Shown here piece by piece: positions 56,874 to 64,000 of a stretch of DNA of 64,000 nucleotides (its first letter is position 1; each line of letters starts with the position of its first letter). Below the pieces are notes generated by a model. It saw only the letters and a program-made list of their open reading frames with translations, made no database searches and was not told where the DNA came from. The position numbers and the translations under genes are program-made. The stretch comes from JAJRVM01 sp041752115 (GTDB taxonomy: Bacteria > Planctomycetota > Planctomycetia > Pirellulales > Pirellulaceae). The stretch is from the NCBI GenBank assembly GCA_041752115.1, contig JBGSHS010000143.1, forward strand, positions 1 to 64,000. The letters are read 5' to 3'.

Positions 56874-58361
56874 ATGCCAGCTCAGGATCACCACGCGGCT
56901 CACACTCGCGTTTTCTTAACAGTTATAGTCTTGACGCTACCCCTCTGGTGGCTAAACACCGCTTGCGCAGCTGGCACGAAGACCCCTGGACACAAGAGCA
57001 CCGCTGCCAAGCCTCCCGCTGCCAAGCCTCCCGCCGGCACACCGCCCGTCGTTCAAGTGGATCTGACACCTCGCATCTCCGCTGGCGACCTGCAGCAAGT
57101 CAAGCTGCTGTTCGAACTTGACGGGCAACTGACGCTGCGGTCCGAATCTTCGGGCCCGGTCAACGCTCCGGTAAAGGTCAAAGCTCAAATCGTGTATGAC
57201 GAAAAGACGCTGCAGGAACCGACCGATCCGAAGTCCCAGTGGGCGCCGGCCACGGTACGACACTACGAAACAGCTCGAGCCACCATCACCTTTCCGGAAG
57301 GCGCGGTCCAGCCCAGCCTGCGTGAGGATCGCCGGATCGTCGCCGTGTCGGCGGCTCAACCCAACGATGTACTCATCTACTCCCCGTTAGGACCACTTAG
57401 CCGCGACGAACTGGATTTGATTGACGTTCCGGCCAATAGTGCGATGGTTGACGGACTGCTCCCGGCTCGCAAGGTTGCTGTCGGCGAGAAGTGGAAGCTG
57501 TCGTCCAACCTGCTCCCCGCGTTGCTGAATCTGGACCGGGTCACAAGCCACAACGTTCACTGCACCCTCGACCGAGTCGACCGAAACCTGGCCATGCTCC
57601 AGGCCGTGGGCACTGTCACCGGTGCCACGGGCGGCGTTTCAACCGACTTGACAATTGCCGCGAAATGGTCGTTTGACTTGACGCGCCGCAGGATCAGCTG
57701 GTTCGCCATGTCGATCAAGGAGAAGCGTGCCTTGGGGCACGCTCATCCCGGCCTCGTAGCGACGGTTCGCATCCAAATGTCAACGGCCAACCGCTCGGCG
57801 GTGCCGGCATTACATGCGGAGGTGCTGGCCGACCTGAATCTCGATCCCGACGCCGGCTCACGACTCCTGGAATTCCAGTCGCCCCATGGCGGCTTCGCAC
57901 TTCTGCTGGACCGAAACTGGCATGTCATGGTCGAACGCCAGGACGTCAGCGTGCTGCGACTTGTGGACCGAGGCGACCTGGTCGCCCAGTGCAATATCTC
58001 GGCACTGCCGCCAATCGACGCCGGAGAGCAATTTACGATCCTCGATTTTCAGGAAGACGTGCGACGCGCTCTGGAGTCGAATTCCGTTGAATTCGCGGCT
58101 GCCTCTGAATCCCTGACCGACAGCGGGCTGCATGTGATGCGAGTGGTCGCTACCGGACGCGTGTCGGAGCTGCCTATCGAGTGGGTCTACTACCACATCG
58201 CCGACCAACAGGGTCGACGTGCTTCGTGTGTGTTCACCTACGAGTCTGAGCTGTCGGATCGCTTCGCGGCCAGTGATCAGGCCATCGTGAGCTCATTCCA
58301 TTTCACCGACTCGATGCCCGACGAGAGTGCCCCAGATAACGACAAGACCCCAAGCAAGTAG
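56874..58361 (+). CDS. Secreted hypothetical protein
   Basis: 495 residues starting MPAQDHHAAHTRVFLTVIVLTLPLWWLNTACA, a signal peptide. A lysine/proline/alanine linker (KSTAAKPPAAKPPAGTPP) follows, then a long beta-rich body with no recognised motif (VDLTPRISAGDLQQVKLLFELDG, ... FQSPHGGFALLLDRNWHVM). The open frame reaches 107 codons further upstream but that part is low-complexity, so the ATG at the signal peptide is preferred. Probably periplasmic or surface located. Confidence 0.65.
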   Translation: MPAQDHHAAHTRVFLTVIVLTLPLWWLNTACAAGTKTPGHKSTAAKPPAAKPPAGTPPVVQVDLTPRISAGDLQQVKLLFELDGQLTLRSESSGPVNAPVKVKAQIVYDEKTLQEPTDPKSQWAPATVRHYETARATITFPEGAVQPSLREDRRIVAVSAAQPNDVLIYSPLGPLSRDELDLIDVPANSAMVDGLLPARKVAVGEKWKLSSNLLPALLNLDRVTSHNVHCTLDRVDRNLAMLQAVGTVTGATGGVSTDLTIAAKWSFDLTRRRISWFAMSIKEKRALGHAHPGLVATVRIQMSTANRSAVPALHAEVLADLNLDPDAGSRLLEFQSPHGGFALLLDRNWHVMVERQDVSVLRLVDRGDLVAQCNISALPPIDAGEQFTILDFQEDVRRALESNSVEFAAASESLTDSGLHVMRVVATGRVSELPIEWVYYHIADQQGRRASCVFTYESELSDRFAASDQAIVSSFHFTDSMPDESAPDNDKTPSK

Positions 58362-58695
58362 GCCGCCCGTACCTTCTGCCGATGGGATCCGGCAGCCCGG
58401 GCCATCTTCGGCGGTACCTTGTGCCAGCCAGCCCGCTGGGGAGCGGCCTGGGCTTGAGTGTCTCGATTTTCCTGTCTCGATTTTGCTGCGGCGCTCGGGC
58501 AGGGTCATCCCGTAATCGACCGTTTTGGTACGGTTACTCCGGTTACGTTGGGGTTTTCGGCCCGGTTTTACCTGGCGGCGGGCAGGCGGATGCTTGATTC
58601 TGGGAAAACTGGGCAACTATACTAAAGATCCGGCCCATCTTGAACTGGTCAGCTCGGGCACCATCCTCCCTCGAACAAAGAGTCGGGATAACTTC
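58362..58695. other. Intergenic stretch with promoter
   Basis: No gene is seen; it contains the promoter at 58594-58623. Confidence 0.45.
58594..58623 (+). promoter_or_regulatory. Promoter for the secreted protein at 58696
   Basis: TTGATT (58594-58599) and TATACT (58618-58623) are separated by 18 bp, about 70 bp before the ATG. Confidence 0.55.
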
Positions 58696-59661
58696 ATGGT
58701 CTGGCGATTGATTTCATTTGCTCTTGTGCTGGTGACATCGGCGTCCACGGTGGGAGCGGTTTCCGCTCAGTCGCGATCCTATGCGCCAGGTGTGCTGACG
58801 GTGATTCCGCCGGAACCGCAGTACGAGGAGACGTATTCGGGGCCTCTGGAACTGGTGGAGATTGCCAAGGGCCAGCCGGAGCTGGACTGGGCTCCCAATT
58901 ATGCCGCCAAGAGCCGGACGGTATTTGAAATGTCCCGACTGGTGGTTCTCCGCCGCGAGGTCTGGAACCTGGAGTTCGCCTTCAAGCCGCTGCGCGTGAT
59001 CTACGTCGATGTGCCGCAGGAAAGTGGCAAGATGCAGCGCAAGCTGATTTGGTACTTGGTGTACCGAGTGCGGTATCTGGGAGGCGACATGGCTCCCGAG
59101 CCCACGAAAGACGCTTGGGGACGGGAGACATTCACAGGCAGTCCGGTGTCTCGGGAAGGACGCTACTTCTTCCCGCAATTCCTGCTGGAGAGCCACGACT
59201 TCTCGAAATCCTACCAGGACCGGATCATCCCGGCGGCGAGACAGGCGATTCAGGATCGCGAGGTGCGCGGGGAGGAGCTGCTCAACAGTGTTGAAATCAG
59301 CCAGTCGCCGATTCCGTTGAGTACGAATGACGACCCGCACGAGGTATGGGGGGTGGCCACTTGGGAGGACATTGATCCGCGGATCGACTTCTTTTCGGTT
59401 TTCGTGAAGGGGTTGACCAACGCGTACAAGCCGGTGGATGTACCCGATGTGTACAAGCCGGGCGAACCGCCGGGTACGGGCCGCGAACTGCTGGCCAAAA
59501 CACTCCAACTCAACTTCTGGCGTCCGGGAGACACGATTGATGAGGCGGAGGACCAGATCTTCTTTGGAGTCCCCTATTCGACCGATCCCGCTCGACAATT
59601 TGAGATTATCAGCAGTTTTGGGCTCAAGGAACGACTTGATTACCTGTGGGTTTATCGCTAA
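58696..59661 (+). CDS. Secreted hypothetical protein
   Basis: 321 residues with a signal peptide (MVWRLISFALVLVTSASTVGAVSAQ). The body (YSGPLELVEIAKGQPELDW, MSRLVVLRREVWNLEFAFKPLRVIYVDVPQ, KLIWYLVYRVRYLGG) and the end (IFFGVPYSTDPARQFEIISSFGLKERLDYLWVYR, read in parts) contain many aromatic residues. I do not recognise a catalytic motif. Composition suggests a periplasmic structural or binding protein. It precedes rpmA by 54 bp but has its own promoter. Confidence 0.7.
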   Translation: MVWRLISFALVLVTSASTVGAVSAQSRSYAPGVLTVIPPEPQYEETYSGPLELVEIAKGQPELDWAPNYAAKSRTVFEMSRLVVLRREVWNLEFAFKPLRVIYVDVPQESGKMQRKLIWYLVYRVRYLGGDMAPEPTKDAWGRETFTGSPVSREGRYFFPQFLLESHDFSKSYQDRIIPAARQAIQDREVRGEELLNSVEISQSPIPLSTNDDPHEVWGVATWEDIDPRIDFFSVFVKGLTNAYKPVDVPDVYKPGEPPGTGRELLAKTLQLNFWRPGDTIDEAEDQIFFGVPYSTDPARQFEIISSFGLKERLDYLWVYR

Positions 59662-59715
59662 AAGTAAGGGTTTCCCTCAGACGCTTTTGGATTCAAATGA
59701 CGAGGAACCCCAGTC

Positions 59716-59961
59716 ATGGCCCATAAGAAAGGTCAGGGGTCGAGCCGTAACGGGCGAGACTCCAACGCCCAACGACGTGGAGTGAAGCGATTCGGCGGCC
59801 AGCAAGTGCAAGCCGGCAACATTCTGGTTCGTCAGGTTGGCAATCGGTTTCATCCCGGCGCAAACGTAGGACAGGGCAAGGACTTCACCCTCTTTGCGTT
59901 GACTGCCGGAGTGGTGATGTTTGATCGACGGGGCCGTCGGATCAACGTCGTTGCGAACTGA
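59716..59961 (+). CDS. rpmA: 50S ribosomal protein L27
   Basis: 81 residues: MAHKKGQGSSRNGRDSNAQR, RFGGQQVQAGNILVRQVGNRFHPGANVGQGKDFTLFAL (read in parts). L27 reaches the peptidyl-transferase centre with its N-terminus. There is no N-terminal cleaved extension as in Firmicutes. Its usual partner rplU is not adjacent; obgE follows at about 530 bp. Confidence 0.97.
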   Translation: MAHKKGQGSSRNGRDSNAQRRGVKRFGGQQVQAGNILVRQVGNRFHPGANVGQGKDFTLFALTAGVVMFDRRGRRINVVAN

Positions 59962-60495
59962 CGATTGAGGTTGTCTCCCGCGCGCACGCTCGCGCCGCGT
60001 GACGACTCCAACTCCCGACACAAGAGTGCCGCAAGGCAACACGCATCAAGGGACGTCCGTTGAAGGGCGATCCCTTTTTTGCATGGGTCAGGTCGACGGG
60101 CGATCATTTGCTTCACGGATCGGCGTACCCGGCCAACCGACCGCGTCTGCGCTGTCACCTGCTAGCGCGGGGGCAGATGCCGCCACTGGCAGCGGGGAAC
60201 ATCGATCAGAGCGGTTAGGAAGAGGGGCCGAGTGGATTGCGGCTCGGCGAGTTCCCTGCTGAGATAGCGAGATTGAAGTGTCACAACGGTGGCAGAGCCG
60301 CCAGCCGACGGGAAGGCTGGCAGCATCTGGCCCGCCGAGTGTTGGTGGCTCATCCAGACAGCACGCGCGTGGCGCGACCGCCTGAGACTGGACTCCTTAA
60401 GGTCCCAAAGCGCGACATCCCGGGTTTTTCTGAGCCGGGGCGCAGCGGATCCGGGAAGTTCGGCATCTCCGTCAGGGGAAAGTGACTGGTTCACG
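59962..60495. other. rpmA-obgE spacer
   Basis: 534 bp. Near the left end is a terminator-like hairpin (60063-60080). The remaining sequence has open frames without conserved protein character. Confidence 0.4.
60063..60080 (+). terminator. Intrinsic terminator candidate after rpmA
   Basis: AAGGG and CCCTT form a 5-bp stem with CGAT loop, followed by a T-run (six T in total, two of them in the stem). Confidence 0.45.
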
Positions 60496-61548
60496 ATGTT
60501 TGTTGATCGCGTGCAGATTGAAGTGATCGCCGGGCGAGGCGGCAACGGCTGCCTCAGCTTTCGGCGCGAGCGTTACGTTCCCCGGGGCGGCCCGGATGGT
60601 GGCGACGGTGGCCATGGTGGCAGCGTCATCATTGTGGCACAGGAAGGCGTCGATAGTCTGTCGGCGTTGGCCCATCGGCGGGTGTGGCATGCCGAAAACG
60701 GCCGCCATGGGAGCGGAGCCAACCGCCACGGCCGCGCCGGCAGGGATCTGACCGTTCAGGTCCCCATCGGCACTATGGTGCTGGATGCGGAGCAGCAGTT
60801 CGTGCTCAAAGACTTGGTGCAGCCAGGTGAGCAGTTTGTGGCCGCGCGGGGCGGAAAAGGGGGGAAAGGAAACACGCATTTCAAGTCGTCGACCAATCAG
60901 GCACCGCGCGAACATACCCCAGGTGAAGACGGCGAACAGCGGCTGTTGATGATGGAGTTGAAAGTGATTGCCGATGTCGGCCTGATTGGGAAGCCGAATG
61001 CCGGCAAGAGCACACTGTTGAGTCGATTGTCCCGCGCTCGGCCTGAGATCGCCGACTACCCGTTCACTACCAAAGTTCCTCATCTGGGTCGAGTTCGGAT
61101 CGATTTTGACCGGACCTTTGTCCTGGCCGACATCCCTGGCCTGATCGAAGGTGCTCACGCCGGGTGCGGGCTGGGTCACGAGTTTTTGCGGCACGTCGAG
61201 CGGGCAGGGCTGCTGGTGCACCTGGTGGAGCCGATGCCGATGGACGGCAGTGATCCGGTGGCCAACTATCGGGCCATTCGGGCCGAGCTGACGCTGCACA
61301 AGCAGTCGTTGGGTGAGCGGCCTGAGATCGCGGCGGTCACCAAGGCCGAGTTGCCTGGGGCGGAGGAGATCCGCCAGCAGTTGAGTGACGAGATCGGGCG
61401 GGAGGTTCTTCTGATCTCGGCGGTGACCGGCCAGGGGCTCAACCAGCTCATTCAAGTGATTGCAGCACGACTCCAGGAGATGGCGGAGTCGTCGGAAAAG
61501 GGCACGAGCGGGGCGTGCTCGCCTCATCTGGAGCCGGAAGACCGATGA
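60496..61548 (+). CDS. obgE: GTPase Obg/CgtA
   Basis: 350 residues. The glycine-rich Obg fold is clear (VIAGRGGNGCLSFRRERYVPRGGPDGGDGGHGGSV, read in parts), then the G domain: G1 GLIGKPNAGKST, G2 FTTKVPHLG, G3 DIPGLIEGAHAGCGLGHEFLRH. The G4 position reads VTKAEL rather than NKxD, an oddity. There is no C-terminal OCT domain. Obg assists large-subunit assembly and stress responses. The ATG at 60496 starts the Obg fold and follows AGGGGAAAG. Overlaps coaX by 4 bp. Confidence 0.93.
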   Translation: MFVDRVQIEVIAGRGGNGCLSFRRERYVPRGGPDGGDGGHGGSVIIVAQEGVDSLSALAHRRVWHAENGRHGSGANRHGRAGRDLTVQVPIGTMVLDAEQQFVLKDLVQPGEQFVAARGGKGGKGNTHFKSSTNQAPREHTPGEDGEQRLLMMELKVIADVGLIGKPNAGKSTLLSRLSRARPEIADYPFTTKVPHLGRVRIDFDRTFVLADIPGLIEGAHAGCGLGHEFLRHVERAGLLVHLVEPMPMDGSDPVANYRAIRAELTLHKQSLGERPEIAAVTKAELPGAEEIRQQLSDEIGREVLLISAVTGQGLNQLIQVIAARLQEMAESSEKGTSGACSPHLEPEDR

Positions 61549-62426
61549 CTCCCCAGACGTGCTGTCATGTGATCGCCGCCGACGTGGGCAACAGTGCCGT
61601 CAAGCTCGGACGATTCCGGGTCATCACGGATGATGAGCAATCGGGCACGAAGATCGACCTGCCACTGGACGGCGTCTATCCGACCGTAGTCAGCGGCCAG
61701 GACATTCGCATGTTGGACACGCGGGCGATGCCACCGAAGCGTCTGGAAGCCTTGCTGGTCCAGCTGCCTGCCACGGCGCAGCGCTGGTATGCCGTGAGCG
61801 TTCATCGCCAGTTGGAATTGCAGTTCTCGACATGGTTACGCACACAGCGCCCACAGGACGAGTACATTCTGCTGCGAGCCTCGTCGTTTCCGATCGAGAT
61901 TGACGTTCGAGCGCCGGAGCGTGTGGGGACGGATCGATTGGCAGCGGCAGTGGCGGCCAACGATCTGCGTTCCCCGCAGCGTGCGGCCATCGTTGTGGAT
62001 GCCGGGACCGCCATCACGGTCGATGTGGTCACCCGTGATGGCGTCTTTCGCGGCGGAGCCATCTTGCCGGGGATCCAGACTGCGGCCGCCGCCCTGGCTC
62101 AGGCCACCGATGCCTTGCCGCTGGTCGAGCACTCGGATCTGTCCGCCACACCGGCGCCGATCGGCAAATCAACTCACGAGGCGATTCGCAGCGGCATCCT
62201 GTGGGGTAGCGTCGGGGCAGTGCGTGAACTGATTGCCCAGATGAGCGCGACCCTCCCTGACCCACCGGAAGTCTACTGCACCGGCGGTGATGGCATCCAC
62301 CTGGCTCGCTTGATCGGCCGCGAAATCAAATTCGATCCGAACCTCGTTCTGCGTGGAATCGCCCTCACAGGCTACGGACTTCTGTCGCAGACACACAGGA
62401 CCAGCGGACATCGCGGCGAGGACTGA
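61545..62426 (+). CDS. coaX: Type III pantothenate kinase
   Basis: 293 residues; phosphorylates pantothenate in the first step of coenzyme A synthesis. AADVGNSAVKLGRF carries the phosphate-binding Asp, PERVGTDRLAAAVAAN the pantothenate site, and VVDAGTAITVDVV the second ATP motif, followed by FRGGAILPGIQTAAAALAQATDALP. The start overlaps the obgE stop as ATGA. It is somewhat longer than the ~255-residue typical form because of an N-terminal loop. Confidence 0.92.
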   Translation: MTPQTCCHVIAADVGNSAVKLGRFRVITDDEQSGTKIDLPLDGVYPTVVSGQDIRMLDTRAMPPKRLEALLVQLPATAQRWYAVSVHRQLELQFSTWLRTQRPQDEYILLRASSFPIEIDVRAPERVGTDRLAAAVAANDLRSPQRAAIVVDAGTAITVDVVTRDGVFRGGAILPGIQTAAAALAQATDALPLVEHSDLSATPAPIGKSTHEAIRSGILWGSVGAVRELIAQMSATLPDPPEVYCTGGDGIHLARLIGREIKFDPNLVLRGIALTGYGLLSQTHRTSGHRGED

Positions 62427-62431
62427 GAATC

Positions 62432-63676
62432 ATGGCAGTTGACAAGCCCCCGATCGCTGCCGACGATACCGTGAGCGGCCCCCAGGCAGACGATTGTCGT
62501 GTGGCTGTCTTGACTCCGCCCGGACGCGGTGCCGTGGCCAGCATCGTGGTGGAGGGCCGCCAGGCAAGACGACAGGTCGCTCGACAGTTCACTCCCGCCA
62601 TCAACCGATCCCTGGAATCGATCCCCAGCGGGCGCCTCCTTCTGGGACGTTGGCAGTTGCCCTTGGGCTTGAGCGGTTCCACTCCTGGCGAAGAGGTGGT
62701 GGTTGTCTGCCGGGATCCGGCCAGCGTCGAAATTCATTGCCATGGGGGCACAGCGGCCGCAGCGGCCATCGTCAGTTCGTTAGTGGCCCAGGGAGTGCGG
62801 GCGAGCACAGCGTCTCATTGGCTCGTGTCACAGCAGCAGGATCGTCTGGTGGCAGACGCTCACCTCGCGCTGGCCCATGCCAGAACAACCCGCGTGGCGG
62901 CGATTCTGTTGGACCAATATCGCGGAGCACTCTCGCAAGCCGTCACCCGGATTCGGCAACTGTTGGCCGACGGAGCCGACCAGCTCGCAGCCAACCAGCT
63001 GTACGACCTGTTGAGATGGGCAGCTTTGGGAATGCACCTGATTCAGCCCTGGCAGGTCGTGCTGATCGGACCGACCAATGCTGGCAAAAGCAGCCTGATC
63101 AACGCACTGCTAGGCTATCGGCGGGCAATCGTTTTCCACGAAGCTGGCACGACGCGCGACGTATTGACCGATGTGACCGCGATCGATGGCTGGCCGATCG
63201 AGTTGGCCGACACGGCAGGTTGGCGAATCACCGACAGTGACCTTGAGTCTGAGGGGATGCGGCGTGCGCAACAGCGTGCGCTCGGCGCCGATCTCCTGCT
63301 GATCGTTACCGATGTGACGCGTCCCTGGGGACCGGACGAACTCCGTCAGGTGACGGAACACGGCTGCGGCGACGGAGCGAGGACCTGCCTGCTGGTGCAC
63401 AACAAGGCGGACCTGCGCGAGGCGATACCTGACGATCGACCAGCAGGGATTCTGACTAGTGCCATCGATGGGACCGGCATCGACCACGTCCTGCACTCGA
63501 TGGTGCAGCGGCTTGTCCCGCAAGTGCCCTCACCCGGCACCGCGGTCCCCTTTCTCGCTCGCCACAGGCAGGCCCTGTCCGCGGCGTTGGCCGCTGCGCG
63601 GGCCAGAGATTGCCAGGGAGCACAACAGCACCTTCATCGACTCCAGGCTCCGGACACGACCGAACCGACCGTGTGA
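62432..63676 (+). CDS. MnmE/TrmE-like GTPase, divergent
   Basis: 414 residues. The N-terminal domain (VAVLTPPGRGAVASIVVEG, VEIHCHGG) matches the tetrahydrofolate-binding part of MnmE; the G domain has G1 GPTNAGKS, G2 TTRD, G3 DTAG, G4 NKAD. MnmE modifies the wobble uridine of several tRNAs together with MnmG. The usual C-terminal C-[I/L]-G-K motif is absent (the protein ends HLHRLQAPDTTEPTV) and the last helical domain is short. It could be a planctomycete variant or a paralogue with another role. The start is five bp after coaX. Confidence 0.8.
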   Translation: MAVDKPPIAADDTVSGPQADDCRVAVLTPPGRGAVASIVVEGRQARRQVARQFTPAINRSLESIPSGRLLLGRWQLPLGLSGSTPGEEVVVVCRDPASVEIHCHGGTAAAAAIVSSLVAQGVRASTASHWLVSQQQDRLVADAHLALAHARTTRVAAILLDQYRGALSQAVTRIRQLLADGADQLAANQLYDLLRWAALGMHLIQPWQVVLIGPTNAGKSSLINALLGYRRAIVFHEAGTTRDVLTDVTAIDGWPIELADTAGWRITDSDLESEGMRRAQQRALGADLLLIVTDVTRPWGPDELRQVTEHGCGDGARTCLLVHNKADLREAIPDDRPAGILTSAIDGTGIDHVLHSMVQRLVPQVPSPGTAVPFLARHRQALSAALAAARARDCQGAQQHLHRLQAPDTTEPTV

Positions 63677-63765
63677 GGTCACCGGAAGTCGCTTATTCTG
63701 TCCGTTCAGCCGACTACGGTCGCAGCCGAGCGCCGGCGGCCGGTACCTCATCAAGGAACAGGTGG

Positions 63766-64000
63766 ATGTCCAGCGGTTCGTTTGAAGATCTCAGCGGTGT
63801 GTACGAAGCGATTGTCGACTGGCCCAAGAGGCTCTCTCGCGAAGCGCCTTTCTACCGCTCTCTGTTTACCTCTCACCAAGTACAGACCATCCTGGATGTC
63901 GCCTGCGGCTCGGGTCATCATGCTGCCATGTTCCAGCGATGGGGCCTGACCGTGACGGGTTCCGACGTCAGCTCAGCGATGATTCAGACCGCACGGCAGG
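63766..64000 (+). CDS. SAM-dependent methyltransferase (3' partial)
   Basis: The first 78 residues of a class I methyltransferase: an N-terminal SGSFEDLSGVYEAIVDWPKRL and motif I ILDVACGSGHHAAMFQRWGLTVTGSDVSSAMI. A good ribosome-binding site (AGGAACAGGTGG) precedes the ATG. The gene runs out of the window, so the substrate type cannot be judged. Confidence 0.8.
   Translation, partial: MSSGSFEDLSGVYEAIVDWPKRLSREAPFYRSLFTSHQVQTILDVACGSGHHAAMFQRWGLTVTGSDVSSAMIQTARQ

Overview
The window looks like about 64 kb of a Planctomycetota chromosome, probably Pirellulales or a relative. Signs are the high GC content, a TIGR03067-like secreted protein, an SBBP/Calx-beta/metalloprotease protein, a Sig-70_X6-type ECF sigma remnant, a ribosomal superoperon without rpmD, rpsD, infA or map, and a low-complexity extension on NusG. 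Everything here was read by eye from sequence and translations; no database search was run.

Region 1 (1 to about 18.6 kb) is an accessory mosaic. It holds a WHH-type nuclease toxin tip with a SUKH-like immunity gene; small secreted and membrane hypotheticals; an AbiE toxin-antitoxin pair; a large beta-propeller/Calx-beta/metalloprotease protein with no visible N-terminus; a 3-kb cassette with a phage-terminase-like ATPase, an FkbM-like methyltransferase and a radical SAM protein, bounded by inverted scraps of a serine-recombinase gene; an Rhs core tip with an unrecognised toxin and a likely immunity partner; and remnants of an adhesin/YD-repeat gene, an ECF sigma gene and an IS630 transposase. 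A non-coding repeat family of about 0.22 to 0.49 kb occurs in three clear copies and one degenerate copy. It carries a conserved 11-bp hairpin and a fixed 3' edge, GGTTCCTTTCGGGGAG, and is the best candidate here for something undescribed. A tRNA-Leu gene lies at the edge of this region.

Region 2 (about 18.9 to 54.0 kb) is informational and almost entirely on the minus strand. In transcription order it reads tRNA-Thr(TGT), tRNA-Tyr(GTA), tRNA-Gly(TCC), tRNA-Thr(GGT), tuf, tRNA-Trp, secE, nusG, rplK, rplA, rplJ, rplL, rpoB, rpoC, rpsL, rpsG, fusA, rpsJ, rplC, rplD, rplW, rplB, rpsS, rplV, rpsC, rplP, rpmC, rpsQ, rplN, rplX, rplE, rpsN, rpsH, rplF, rplR, rpsE, rplO, secY, adk, rpmJ, rpsM, rpsK, rpoA, rplQ. 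This is the rif, str, S10, spc and alpha clusters in one head-to-tail run. The tRNA-tuf block has the same order as thrU-tyrU-glyT-thrT-tufB of Escherichia coli.

Region 3 (54.4 to 64 kb) starts with a sigma-70 factor that has a long helix-turn-helix-rich N-terminus, transcribed leftward. A rightward run follows: two secreted hypotheticals, rpmA, obgE, coaX (ATGA overlap with obgE), an MnmE-like GTPase without the usual C-terminal cysteine motif, and the start of a SAM methyltransferase cut by the window edge.
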